A DNA stretch of 56,862 nt from an uncultured Bacteroidales bacterium (GCA_902779875.1 CACZCX010000006.1:1-56862); one strand, 5' to 3'; shown: positions 16,716 through 25,616, counted from the first letter of the stretch. Notes: generated by a model not told the origin, from the letters alone. A program made the numbers and translations.

Positions 16716-18449
16716 TTATGCTTTTTGTTCAGGCGAATTGGGCTTTATGCTCTCTATCTGGAGCAGTATGTCACCCTGCTTGAAGTTGTTCTCCTCAATG
16801 GAGTAGCATATATCGAATGACTTCTTGGTCTTGATGTAGCTCACGTATGAACTCTGTCCGAACGCAATGCCGTTAAGCGGATGTCCGCTCTTGCTGTCAA
16901 TCAGCTCCAGCTTGATATGCTCATGGCCGCGGCCTACCACCTTGCTGGTGCCGTAGTCGTATACGTTACGGGTGCGGAACACGGGCTTGCTGTTATCGGG
17001 TCCGAACGGCTGGAACTTCTTGAGGTCACGGAAGAACTTGGGCGTGATGTCCTTGAAGTCCAGGTCTGCGTCTATATCGATCGATGCCTCTATCTGGTCG
17101 GGCTCGATATGGTTCGATACATAATCCTCAAAACGGCGCTTGAACTCCTCTACGTTCTCGACCTTGAGCGAGAGGCCTGCGGCATAGGTGTGGCCGCCGA
17201 AATTCTCAAGCAGGTCCTTGCAGCTCTCGATGGCCTTGTATACATCGAACCCGGATACGGAACGGGCGGAGCCGGTTGCCATGTTGCCGGTCTTGGTGAG
17301 CACCACGGCGGGCTTGTAGAACACCTCGGTAAGACGTGATGCCACAATACCTATCACGCCGCGTTTCCAGTTCTCGTTGTAGAGCACTATGGCGTGGCGG
17401 TTCTCGCCGTCCTCAAGGTTGGTGACGATCTCGTTGGCCTCCTCGGTCATCTCCTTGTCATCCTTCTTGCGGTCGTCATTCTCCTTGTCTATGTTCTCGG
17501 CCAGCTCCAGGGCGCGCTTGGAATCCTTCTCGACCATGAGGTCCACGGCCTTCTTGCCGCTGCTCATACGGCCGGCGGCATTCAGACGGGGTCCTATCTT
17601 GAATACTATGTCGTTTATGGTCAGGTTCTTGTCGGAGAGCTTGCACACCTGTATGATGGCCTTGAGGCCGGTGCAGGGGTTACTGTTGAGTTGCTCCAGT
17701 CCGTAATGTGTAAGCACGCGGTTCTCACCCATGATAGGCACTATGTCCGATGCCGTGCTCACGGCCACCAGGTCAAGTGAGGGCATGAGCTCCGAGAACG
17801 GTATGCCGTTGTCAAGTGCGTAGGCCTGCATGAGCTTGAATCCCACGCCGCAGCCCGAGAGGTGCTTGAACGGGTAGTGTGAGTCAAAACGCTTGGCGTT
17901 CAGGATGGCTACTGCGGGGGGCAGCTCGTCATCGGGAACGTGATGGTCGCACACAATAAAGTCTATGCCTTTCTCCTTGGCGTAGGCTATCTCCTGGATG
18001 GCCTTGATGCCGCAGTCAAGCACTATGACCAGCTTGACGCCGGTCTCATAGGCATAATCCACGCCCTGTCTGGAAACACCATAACCCTCGTTGTATCGGT
18101 CGGGGATATAGTAATCCAGATTGTCATAATCCCTGCTAAGGAAATTGTAAACCAACGCTACGGCAGTGGTGCCGTCAACGTCATAGTCACCGTAAACCAG
18201 AATGCGCTCGCCATGCTCAATGGCACTGTTGATACGCGCTACGGCCTTGTCCATGTCATCCATGAGCCAAGGGTCAAGCAGCTCGTTCAGTTGCGGGTTG
18301 AAAAATTTCTGTACTTCGGTCTTGTTCTTAATGCCTCTCTCAATCAGAAGCCGACAGAGAACGGGACTGATCCCGACAGCCTTTGACAATTCATTGGCTG
18401 CCTCTGTCATCTCCTGGGTGGGTGGCACGTAGTTCCATCTGAAGTTCAT
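16716..18449 (-). CDS. recJ: Single-stranded-DNA-specific exonuclease RecJ
   Basis: 5'-3' single-strand exonuclease of the DHH family, 577 residues, acting with RecQ in recombination and repair. Visible catalytic motifs are 'LVYGDYDVDGTTAVAL' (motif I), 'IVLDCGIKAI' (motif II), 'CDHHVPDDELPPAVAILNAK' (motif III, DHH) and 'SGCGVGFKLMQA' (motif IV). The DHHA1 domain carries 'NFGGHTYAAGLSL', and an OB-fold follows at the C-terminus. It is the first gene of the minus-strand run and has a good promoter with a structured leader of about 100 bases. Confidence 0.96.
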   Translation of the reverse strand: MNFRWNYVPPTQEMTEAANELSKAVGISPVLCRLLIERGIKNKTEVQKFFNPQLNELLDPWLMDDMDKAVARINSAIEHGERILVYGDYDVDGTTAVALVYNFLSRDYDNLDYYIPDRYNEGYGVSRQGVDYAYETGVKLVIVLDCGIKAIQEIAYAKEKGIDFIVCDHHVPDDELPPAVAILNAKRFDSHYPFKHLSGCGVGFKLMQAYALDNGIPFSELMPSLDLVAVSTASDIVPIMGENRVLTHYGLEQLNSNPCTGLKAIIQVCKLSDKNLTINDIVFKIGPRLNAAGRMSSGKKAVDLMVEKDSKRALELAENIDKENDDRKKDDKEMTEEANEIVTNLEDGENRHAIVLYNENWKRGVIGIVASRLTEVFYKPAVVLTKTGNMATGSARSVSGFDVYKAIESCKDLLENFGGHTYAAGLSLKVENVEEFKRRFEDYVSNHIEPDQIEASIDIDADLDFKDITPKFFRDLKKFQPFGPDNSKPVFRTRNVYDYGTSKVVGRGHEHIKLELIDSKSGHPLNGIAFGQSSYVSYIKTKKSFDICYSIEENNFKQGDILLQIESIKPNSPEQKA

Positions 18450-18493
18450 TATTTATGTTATTACTTATTTTGTTCATATTTAGTGAGTTATAA

Positions 18494-18588
18494 GTCTACC
18501 CGCTTATTTGGGAGCCTCGTGTTCCTACTTGCGGCAAGACCGGTTTATACCAAAATGCAAAGATAGTAAACGGTTTAATTATTGTCAA
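18494..18588 (-). promoter_or_regulatory. recJ promoter and structured 5' leader
   Basis: On the minus strand, TTG (18586-18588) is followed after 20 bp by TATCTTTG (18558-18565), a full Bacteroidota promoter. The leader then folds as GTCT-TG-CCGC (18531-18540) pairing with GCGG-GT-AGAC (18494-18503), two 4-bp helices around a symmetric 2x2 internal loop, closing a 27-base apical region. The rest of the leader is A/T-rich. It may be a protein-binding leader or a small RNA; I do not recognise a named family. Confidence 0.5.
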
Positions 18589-18690
18589 TAGTTGTTTATT
18601 AATTAATATTGAGTATTCTTTAAACAGCAGGGACAGCGCCTGTTAAGTTTTCAAAAATTAGTGCTATATTCGCGTCGGATTTTTAAGAAA

Positions 18691-19782
18691 ATGAATTATA
18701 CCTGTTCTGTTTTTCTGAGTAAAGTACTGGTCCGGACTGCAAGGAGACGTGACGGAGCTGAATCATTCTCGTTCCTCACGGTTACTGATACCGGCCTTCC
18801 GTTCAGCGACCAGCTCGATACCATCACCTCAGCATTGGAGAATGTGACAGAAAGGGAGGGCGCCCCCGTCTTGGTGCGTGTCTTCCTGAGCGATCCGGCC
18901 GGTCAGTCGGATGCGGTCCGCTCGCGCATCGGTCTTGACTGTCCGCTCTCCATAATTGGCCAGCCCCCCTTGAGCGGTGCCGGCATCGCTGTCCTGGTAT
19001 GGTGCAGAAAGGGTGCACAGGTAAGCCGTCTCTCGGACCGCATGCACAAGGTGGAGTCCGATGGCACCTGCGAATTCTGGTATACAGGCGGGGTGGGGGC
19101 AGACGGTGATTCATTCGCCCAGACGGTCGGGCTGCTTGACAGCCTCTCCGCCGAACTCAGGAGAGAGGGTCTCACCCTGCAGGACAACTGTGCCCGTACC
19201 TGGCTCTTTGTCAAGGATATAGATTCAAACTATCAGGGTGTGGTCGAGGGCCGTAACAAGGTGTTCGATGACCACAACCTCACCACCGATACCCATTTCA
19301 TAGCAAGCACCGGCATACAGGGTTTCACCGGGAACCCTCAGAGCAACGTCATGCTTGACGCCGTGTCAGTGTGCGGCCCGGATGTGAACCAGCGCTACCT
19401 CTACGGAATCACTCATCTTAACAGGACATCGGAATACGGGGTCAGGTTCGAGCGTGGTGTGGTAGTGGAGAGTCCCAAGGTTGACAGGGTCTATATATCG
19501 GGCACGGCCAGCATAGACAACAAGGGCCGCATCATGTATGAGGGCGATATCGTGCGCCAGACGGAGCGTATGCTTGAGAATGTCGAGGTGCTGCTCTCCG
19601 AGGCCGGTTGCGGATTCTCCCAGGTGGGCATGATGATTGTATATCTCAGGAACAGGACTGATTATGAGGCTGTAAAGCGAATCATGGACAGCCGTTTTGC
19701 AGACTGTCCCCGCGTTATCGTGCACGCTCCGGTATGCCGTCCGGGATGGCTGGTGGAGATGGAGTGCGTGGCGATTCTCTGA
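18691..19782 (+). CDS. Chorismatase (FkbO/Hyg5)-like protein with C-terminal Rid (YjgF) domain
   Basis: 363 residues from ATG 18691; an in-frame GTG at 18661 is rejected because a TATATTCG -7-like box lies at 18665-18672. The C-terminal ~120 residues form a RidA/YjgF fold: 'DRVYISGTASIDNKGRI', 'QTERMLENVEVLLSEAG', 'VYLRNRTDYEAV'. The N-terminal region carries 'CARTWLFVKDIDSNYQGVVE' followed by 'GRNKVFDDHNL' and 'THFIASTGIQG', which parallels the R-x-W-n-Y...F-n-x-G-R...A-T-G-I pattern of FkbO/Hyg5 chorismatases. The Bacteroidota members usually lack an assigned reaction, and no biosynthetic cluster is nearby, so activity on chorismate is only a possibility. It ends one base before the convergent epimerase stop. 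Confidence 0.72.
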   Translation: MNYTCSVFLSKVLVRTARRRDGAESFSFLTVTDTGLPFSDQLDTITSALENVTEREGAPVLVRVFLSDPAGQSDAVRSRIGLDCPLSIIGQPPLSGAGIAVLVWCRKGAQVSRLSDRMHKVESDGTCEFWYTGGVGADGDSFAQTVGLLDSLSAELRREGLTLQDNCARTWLFVKDIDSNYQGVVEGRNKVFDDHNLTTDTHFIASTGIQGFTGNPQSNVMLDAVSVCGPDVNQRYLYGITHLNRTSEYGVRFERGVVVESPKVDRVYISGTASIDNKGRIMYEGDIVRQTERMLENVEVLLSEAGCGFSQVGMMIVYLRNRTDYEAVKRIMDSRFADCPRVIVHAPVCRPGWLVEMECVAIL

Positions 19783-20820
19783 TTATTTCAACGGATTAAG
19801 GTCTGACTTGAACCAGTCTATGAACTTGCCTATACCCTCATGAAGGGTGGTGGTGGGCTTGTAGCCACATTCACGCTCCAGCTTGGACGTATCGGCATAA
19901 GTATGGAGGACGTCGCCCTGCTGCATGGGCATGAATTCCTTTATGGCCTCCTTTCCGAGCGCTTTCTCAATCTCGTTTATGAAATCCATGAGCTGCACGG
20001 GCTTGGAACAGCCTATGTTGTATATTTTGTAGGGGATGCCGTCGGGATAGAGGGCGGCTGCGGGCTGGCGGTCAATCACCTGGATGGTTCCCTCCACAAT
20101 GTCATCAATATAAGTGAAGTCGCGGCTCAGGTTGCCGTTGTTGAATACCTTGATGGGCTCGCCCTTGCTGATGGCTGTGGCAAAGAGCATCGGCGCCATA
20201 TCGGGCCTTCCCCAGGGACCGTAAACGGTAAAGAAACGCAGGCCGGTGGTGGGCAGGCCGTAGAGCTTGCTGTAGGAGTGGGCCATCAGTTCGTTGGCCT
20301 TCTTGGTGGCGGCATAGAGGCTTACGGGGTTGTCCACGCGGTCATCCTCCGAGAACGGCACCTTCTCATTCATCCCGTAGACCGATGAAGACGATGCGTA
20401 AACCAGATGTTTCACATCATTGTTACGGCAGCATTCCAGCACGTTCATGAATCCCGCAAGGTTGCTGTCCAGATAGGCGTAGGGGTTGGTGATGGAGTAT
20501 CGGACTCCGGCCTGGGCCGCAAGGTTGACCACTATGTCGAAATGTTCCTGCTGGAAGAACTCCGCCATCTGTCCGCGGTCAGACAGGTCCATCTTTATAA
20601 AACGGTAATTGGGGAACAGGGAGCTCTCGCGTACGGAACCGTCAATGTAACGGCCGCTGTGTGAGGTGATTCCGCACTCCTTGAGGCGTCCCAGCTTGAG
20701 TCTTACATCGTAATAGTCATTTATGTTGTCGAGTCCTACGACCTCGTCACCGCGCTGCGCCAGACGGTATGCGAGTTTTGAGCCGATGAATCCGGCGGCT
20801 CCCGTAACAAGTATTTTCAT
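19783..20820 (-). CDS. UDP-glucuronate 4-epimerase (NAD-dependent SDR epimerase)
   Basis: Cytoplasmic nucleotide-sugar epimerase of 345 residues that most resembles CapI/LspL-type UDP-glucuronate 4-epimerases, which supply UDP-galacturonate for capsule or O-antigen. The N-terminal Rossmann motif is 'VTGAAGFIGSKLAYRL', with 'VVGLDNINDYYDVRLK' as the characteristic early block. 'ASSSSVYG' supplies the catalytic Ser/Thr region and 'YAATKKANE' the YxxxK pair; 'RFFTVYGPWGRPDMA' binds the sugar nucleotide. No other polysaccharide genes are adjacent. The start codon is fixed by the Rossmann motif, yet the -7 box ends only 4 bp upstream of the ATG, so the mRNA is likely leaderless or nearly so. Confidence 0.88.
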   Translation of the reverse strand: MKILVTGAAGFIGSKLAYRLAQRGDEVVGLDNINDYYDVRLKLGRLKECGITSHSGRYIDGSVRESSLFPNYRFIKMDLSDRGQMAEFFQQEHFDIVVNLAAQAGVRYSITNPYAYLDSNLAGFMNVLECCRNNDVKHLVYASSSSVYGMNEKVPFSEDDRVDNPVSLYAATKKANELMAHSYSKLYGLPTTGLRFFTVYGPWGRPDMAPMLFATAISKGEPIKVFNNGNLSRDFTYIDDIVEGTIQVIDRQPAAALYPDGIPYKIYNIGCSKPVQLMDFINEIEKALGKEAIKEFMPMQQGDVLHTYADTSKLERECGYKPTTTLHEGIGKFIDWFKSDLNPLK

Positions 20821-20824
20821 GCCG

Positions 20825-20857
20825 CAAAGTTACAAAAAGCCGCAGAAGGGGGCCAAA
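20825..20857 (-). promoter_or_regulatory. Promoter of the epimerase, -33 box inside the REP palindrome
   Basis: On the minus strand TAACTTTG (20825-20832) matches the -7 consensus, with TTTG (20854-20857) 21 bp upstream. The -33 TTTG lies within the left arm of the palindromic repeat, so the repeat supplies part of the promoter. Transcription should start at about the ATG. Confidence 0.6.
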
Positions 20858-20955
20858 GGGGACGGTTCTTTTTGGCCCCCTTTTCCGGTACGAAAACGGA
20901 TATAGTATATCTTGGTTCAAAAAGGGGCCAAAAAGAACCGTCCCCTTTGGCCCCC
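20848..20955. repeat. REPIN-like inverted pair of palindromic REP sequences
   Basis: A 32-bp arm (20848-20879) is repeated as a perfect inverted copy at 20924-20955, with a 44-bp spacer. Each arm is itself a hairpin: GGGGGCCAAA pairs with TTTTTGGCCCC around GGGGACGGTTC. Two REP palindromes in head-to-head order are the defining form of REPIN/BIME elements. The GGGGACGGTTCTTTTTGG core is one I associate with REP sequences mobilised by Y1-type (RAYT) transposases. No transposase is in this window, so the element would be moved in trans. It fills the gap between the epimerase promoter and the gdhA upstream region. Confidence 0.8.
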
Positions 20956-21096
20956 CTCCTGCTGACAAAATGAATAGCAAGTTTGGAGGATGATGCATAT
21001 TTATGCCCAAAACGGATGAATAACTGCCGTTTTTTTGATATTATGCATTACATTCTGGCAATTTTGCATTATTAACATGAAAAAATTTGCGCATTC

Positions 21097-21128
21097 TTTG
21101 ATTGTTTCAATGACAAATCGTAACTTTG
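21097..21128 (+). promoter_or_regulatory. gdhA promoter
   Basis: TTTG (21097-21100), a 20-bp spacer, then TAACTTTG (21121-21128): a full match to the Bacteroidota vegetative promoter. Transcription should begin near 21135, giving a leader of about 67 A/T-rich bases. A strong promoter fits the high-expression codon use of the gene. Confidence 0.8.
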
Positions 21129-21201
21129 CAGGCGATTTTGGTAACAAATTCACACAAATAGTTTGTAAAGCGAACAAATCAAACATAATAACATTCAAAT
21201 T

Positions 21202-22557
21202 ATGGACAAACAGGTAAAGAATTACGTTGAGAAATTCATGGCTGAGCTGATCGCCAAGAATCCCGGTGAGAAGGAATTCCACCAGGCCGTTAGCGAGGTC
21301 GTTGAGAGTGTTGCACCTTACATCCTTCAGAACCCCTACCTCCTGGATCAGAAGATCATGGAGCGTATGGTTGAGCCTGAGAGAGTCATCATGTTCCGTG
21401 TACCTTGGATGGATGACAAAGGTGAGATTCATGTAAACCGCGGTTTCCGCGTTCAGATGAACAGCGCCATTGGCCCGTACAAAGGCGGTGTACGTTTCCA
21501 CTCAAGCGTTAACCTGAGCATCATGAAGTTCCTTGCTTTCGAGCAGACCTTCAAGAACAGCCTTACCACACTCCCCATGGGTGGTGCTAAGGGTGGTTCA
21601 GACTTCAGCCCCCGTGGCAAGTCAGACGCTGAGGTAATGCGTTTCTGCCAGAGCTTCATCAACGAGCTTTATCGTCATATCGGTCCTGACACCGACGTAC
21701 CTGCTGGTGATATAGGTGTAGGCGGCCGTGAGGTTGGTTTCATGTTCGGTCAGTACAAGAAGCTCAAGAACGAGTGGACTGGTACTTACACCGGTAAGGG
21801 TCAGTGCTGGGGCGGTAGCCTCCTGCGTCCTGAGGCAACCGGTTACGGTGCTTGCTACTTCGCTCAGGATATGCTTGCTACACGCGGCAAGAGCTTCAAG
21901 GGCCAGACAGTTGTTATCTCAGGTTCAGGTAACGTTGCTCAGTATGCTGCCGAGAAGGCTATGCGTCTGGGTGCCAAGGTTGTTACCTTCTCTGATTCAA
22001 ACGGTTACATCTACGATCCCGAGGGCATGACCGAGGAGAAGATCGCTTATGTAAAGAACCTCAAGAACGTTATCCGTGGCCGTATCAAGGAGTATGTAAA
22101 GCAGTATCCTAACGCCAAGTACTTCGAGGGCGAGCGTCCTTGGGGCGTTAAGTGCGACATCGCTATGCCTTGCGCTACTCAGAACGAGATCGAGCTTAAG
22201 GATGCTGAGAAGCTGGTTGCCAACGGTTGCTACTGCGTAACTGAGGGTGCCAACATGCCTACCACTCCCGATGCTATCGCTCTGTTCCAGAAGAACAAGA
22301 TGCTGTACTCACCCGGTAAGGCTTCAAACGCCGGTGGTGTATCAACATCAGGTCTTGAGATGTCACAGAACTCAATGCGTCTCAAGTGGACCGCTGAGGA
22401 GGTTGACGAGAAGCTGCATCGTATCATGTCCGATATCCACGCTGCCTGCGTTAAGTACGGTACCGAGGAGGACGGCTACATCAACTACGTGAAGGGTGCT
22501 AACATCGCCGGCTTCATCAAGGTAGCGAATGCTATGTGCGAGCAGGGTCTTGTATAA
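21202..22557 (+). CDS. gdhA: NADP-specific glutamate dehydrogenase
   Basis: Cytoplasmic enzyme of 451 residues converting 2-oxoglutarate and ammonium to glutamate, a main route of ammonium assimilation in gut Bacteroidales. Family motifs are 'RVPWMDDKGEIHVNRGFRVQ' and 'LPMGGAKGGSDFSPRG', with the catalytic Lys in GAKGG, then 'DVPAGDIGVGGREVGFMFG'. The Rossmann motif 'VISGSGNVAQYAAEKA' follows, and near the C-terminus 'PGKASNAGGVSTSGLEMSQN'. The hexameric bacterial type is about 445-450 residues, so it is complete. Codon use is strongly biased to GGT, GTT, AAG and AAC, like nifJ, which indicates high expression. It ends with a good intrinsic terminator. Confidence 0.97.
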   Translation: MDKQVKNYVEKFMAELIAKNPGEKEFHQAVSEVVESVAPYILQNPYLLDQKIMERMVEPERVIMFRVPWMDDKGEIHVNRGFRVQMNSAIGPYKGGVRFHSSVNLSIMKFLAFEQTFKNSLTTLPMGGAKGGSDFSPRGKSDAEVMRFCQSFINELYRHIGPDTDVPAGDIGVGGREVGFMFGQYKKLKNEWTGTYTGKGQCWGGSLLRPEATGYGACYFAQDMLATRGKSFKGQTVVISGSGNVAQYAAEKAMRLGAKVVTFSDSNGYIYDPEGMTEEKIAYVKNLKNVIRGRIKEYVKQYPNAKYFEGERPWGVKCDIAMPCATQNEIELKDAEKLVANGCYCVTEGANMPTTPDAIALFQKNKMLYSPGKASNAGGVSTSGLEMSQNSMRLKWTAEEVDEKLHRIMSDIHAACVKYGTEEDGYINYVKGANIAGFIKVANAMCEQGLV

Positions 22558-22588
22558 ATCGAGACTTGTCTAATTGACACATAATTCA

Positions 22589-22628
22589 TAATTTTGGGCT
22601 GGCCTAGTGATGGGTCAGCCCAAATTAT
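22589..22628 (+). terminator. Intrinsic terminator after gdhA
   Basis: AATTTTGGGCTG (22590-22601) pairs with CAGCCCAAATT (22616-22626) around a 14-base loop, followed by an A/T-rich tail. It lies 33 bp after the gdhA stop and 12 bp before the next start codon, so it probably separates gdhA from the PPDK-like gene. Confidence 0.7.
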
Positions 22629-22637
22629 TCAGTATAG

Positions 22638-25589
22638 ATGGAAGAGAACGAAAGACGTAACGTGGAGTTGATGTCCCGTAGGATACGCCGTATCCTGCTT
22701 GTGTGCAATAACTACGACAGCTACTCCCTTGAAGAGGATGGCCATATAGAGGCACAGATTGCCGAGGACTATGCATCGTTGAACCTGAGCAACCCGCCCG
22801 AAATCGTGAGGGTGGAGACCACTGTCGAGGCACTTCAGATGGTTCGTGACGGTGAGCGTTTTGACCTTGTAATCACCATGTACAACGTGGGTGAGGTGAG
22901 CGTGTTCGACTTCTCGTGCCAGATGAAATCCATAGTGCCCGATACCCCCATCGTGCTGCTGGCATCGTTCTCCCGTGAGATTTACCGCCGGATCCAGGAT
23001 CATGACACATCGGCCATAGACTGGTTCTTCTGCTGGAACAACTCCACGGACCTTATCATAGCCATCATCAAACTGCTTGAGGACCGCATGAACGCGGAGC
23101 ATGACATACTTGAGGAGGGCGTGCGCGCCATACTTCTGATTGAAGACTCCGTACGTTACTACTCCAGCTACCTGCCGGCTCTCTACAAACTGGTACTGCG
23201 CCAGAACAGTGATGCCATCAGCGACACACTTAATGAAAAGCAGCAGACAATCCGTAAACGCTCACGCCCCAAGATCCTCATGGCAAGCTGCTATGATGAT
23301 GCAGTGGAGCTCTACGAGCGTTACAAGCAGAACATACTCGGTGTGATATCGGACATAGGGTTCGTGATACACCGTGACGATCCCCCTGAAAAGGAGAAAC
23401 TCGATGCAGGCCTGGACCTGTGTCATCATATCCGTAAGGATAACCCCACCATGCCCATACTTATGCAGTCGTCGCAGGAGAGCATGCGAAAGGTGGCCCA
23501 GGAACTTGGCGTGGGCTTTGTGGTCAAGACCTCCAAGACCCTTACTCATGACCTCTCCGAGTACATAGGCCGTGAGTTCGGATTCGGTGATTTTGTGGTG
23601 ACTGATCCCCAGACTGGCGAGGAACTTTTCCGTGCCAAGGACCTGTACGGATTCGAGAAGATAATAAAAGAGATATCGGACAGCGATTTCCGCCGTCTGA
23701 GCGACAAGAACTACATATCGCGCTGGCTGTTCGCCCGCGGTCTGTTCACCCTGGGCAAACAGCTGCGTCCGCTCACCATACGTGACGACTCCGACCTGCC
23801 TGAGATTCGCCGCCTGAACCTGAGCATCATACATGACTTCCGTATCATGCAGGGAGTGGGTGTTGTTGCCAAGTTCAACCCCGCTACCTACAACGACACT
23901 ATACGGTTCTCCCGTCTGGGAAGCGGCTCGCTGGGCGGCAAGGCGCGTGGTCTGGCGTTCCTGAACCACGTACTCGTAAAATATGACATGTATGACAAGT
24001 ATGAGGATGTGCGCATAACCGTACCCCGCACCCTTGTCATCACGACCGAATATTTTGACCGTTTCATCATTGACAACGGCCTCCAGTATGTAATCAATTC
24101 CGATATATCCGATGCCGAGATCCTGTCGGAGTTCGTGGCATCGACCCTGCCTCAGGAACTGACCGATGCGCTCAAGGTGTTCATACACAAGGTCCGCAAG
24201 CCTCTGGCCGTACGTTCGTCATCCAAGCTCGAGGACTCGTACTACCAGCCGTTCGCAGGTGTCTACTCCACCTACATGATTCCCCGCACGGACAATGAGG
24301 ATCAGCAGCTCAGACTGCTCTCCAAGGCTATCAAGAGCGTGTATGCCTCAATATTCTACGCATCATCGCGTAGCTATATAGCCGCTACGGCCAATATGAT
24401 ATCGGAGGAGAAGATGGCCATAATACTGCAGGAGATATGCGGCAGCAGCGACCAGGGTTATTTCTTCCCCACGTTGTCGGGTGTGGCCCGCTCCGTGAAC
24501 TTCTACCCCATAGGTCATGAGAAGGCCGAGGACGGCATCGTAAAGGTAGCGTTCGGACTGGGCAAGGCCGTGGTTGACGGTGACCTGGTGCTCCGATTCT
24601 CGCCCAAGTACCCCAAGCATGTACTCCAGACATCGACCATAGAGCAGGTCATGACCGAGACCCAGAAGCAGATGTTCGCGCTCAACCTCAACCCCGAGAA
24701 GTTCAAGACATCGATTGATGATGCCGTGAACCTGGAGCATCTGGACATATCGGACTGCGAGAAGTTCCGCAATCTCAAGTATGTGGTATCCACATTTGAC
24801 CTTGAGAACCAGCGAATGGTTGACTCGGCATATCCCACCGGACCCCGATTCGTGACATTCGCGCAGATGCTCAAGTACAAGACATTCCCGCTGGCCGAGA
24901 TTGTCCAGGATCTGCTTGACATAGCCGCCAAGGAGATGAAATGCGGCGTGGAGATAGAGTTTGCGGCCGATCTGGACCGCGGCGGAGACCCCGACAAACT
25001 GCCCAAGTTCCAGGTGCTGCAGATACGCCCCATATCGGTTGACAGCCGTAACGTTGATGTGGACTGGGATGAGATTGACACCGACGGAGCCTTGCTCAAG
25101 TCAGACAGTGCGCTGGGTACAGGATGGATCAAGGGCGTACATGATGTGATCTATCTCAAGAAAGATGCTTTCGATACACAGAAAACCACTGCCATGGGCC
25201 GTGAGCTGACCGCCATCAACACTCGCATGCGCTCGGAGGGCAAGAACTACGTGCTCATAGGTTTCGGCCGATGGGGTTCAAGCATCCCATCGCTGGGTGT
25301 TCCCGTACAGTGGAGCAATATTTCCGAGGCCAAGGTCATTGTAGAGTGCAGCCTGGAGGATTTCCGCGTGGATCCCAGCCAGGGCACCCATTTCTTCCAG
25401 AACCTGACCTCATTCAACGCCGGTTATATAAACGTGGATCCCTACGGCATCAAGGGTGATGTGATGGATTTTTCGGAGCTTGATAAGCTGCCTGCAGTTG
25501 AGGAGACCGAGTATCTGCGTCACGTCAGGTTTGACCGCGAACTGGAAATATGCATTGACGGCCGCAACAGCAAGGCTTTTATAAAATAA
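22638..25589 (+). CDS. PEP/pyruvate-binding (PPDK N-terminal) protein with two N-terminal receiver-like domains
   Basis: Cytoplasmic protein of 983 residues. Residues about 16-150 form a receiver-like domain whose phosphoacceptor position is not Asp ('FDLVITMYNVGEV'). Residues about 165-325 form a second receiver with an acidic pair 'LLIEDS', the candidate phosphorylated D239 in 'GVISDIGF', and Lys in 'FVVKTSKTL'. From about 430 there is a PPDK/PEP-synthase ATP-grasp domain ('LGSGSLGGKARGLAFLNHV', 'PLAVRSSSKLEDSYYQPFAG', 'VLQIRPISVDSR'). The C-terminal region (about 850-983) has 'GFGRWGSSIPSLGVPVQWSN'. The phosphohistidine swivel domain and TIM-barrel of true PEP synthase are absent, so a full PEP-forming cycle is unlikely. 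A role in phosphotransfer or in modifying a partner protein is possible. The pairing with gdhA suggests a link to central nitrogen or carbon metabolism. Confidence 0.82.
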   Translation: MEENERRNVELMSRRIRRILLVCNNYDSYSLEEDGHIEAQIAEDYASLNLSNPPEIVRVETTVEALQMVRDGERFDLVITMYNVGEVSVFDFSCQMKSIVPDTPIVLLASFSREIYRRIQDHDTSAIDWFFCWNNSTDLIIAIIKLLEDRMNAEHDILEEGVRAILLIEDSVRYYSSYLPALYKLVLRQNSDAISDTLNEKQQTIRKRSRPKILMASCYDDAVELYERYKQNILGVISDIGFVIHRDDPPEKEKLDAGLDLCHHIRKDNPTMPILMQSSQESMRKVAQELGVGFVVKTSKTLTHDLSEYIGREFGFGDFVVTDPQTGEELFRAKDLYGFEKIIKEISDSDFRRLSDKNYISRWLFARGLFTLGKQLRPLTIRDDSDLPEIRRLNLSIIHDFRIMQGVGVVAKFNPATYNDTIRFSRLGSGSLGGKARGLAFLNHVLVKYDMYDKYEDVRITVPRTLVITTEYFDRFIIDNGLQYVINSDISDAEILSEFVASTLPQELTDALKVFIHKVRKPLAVRSSSKLEDSYYQPFAGVYSTYMIPRTDNEDQQLRLLSKAIKSVYASIFYASSRSYIAATANMISEEKMAIILQEICGSSDQGYFFPTLSGVARSVNFYPIGHEKAEDGIVKVAFGLGKAVVDGDLVLRFSPKYPKHVLQTSTIEQVMTETQKQMFALNLNPEKFKTSIDDAVNLEHLDISDCEKFRNLKYVVSTFDLENQRMVDSAYPTGPRFVTFAQMLKYKTFPLAEIVQDLLDIAAKEMKCGVEIEFAADLDRGGDPDKLPKFQVLQIRPISVDSRNVDVDWDEIDTDGALLKSDSALGTGWIKGVHDVIYLKKDAFDTQKTTAMGRELTAINTRMRSEGKNYVLIGFGRWGSSIPSLGVPVQWSNISEAKVIVECSLEDFRVDPSQGTHFFQNLTSFNAGYINVDPYGIKGDVMDFSELDKLPAVEETEYLRHVRFDRELEICIDGRNSKAFIK

Positions 25590-25616
25590 GGCGACATTAT
25601 AAAAAAATAACAGATC

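Noticed and set aside
23262-24188. A 308-codon open frame antisense to the PPDK-like gene
   Set aside because: A shadow of strong codon bias on the other strand. It has no promoter or recognisable domain, and the sense frame has clear motifs throughout.
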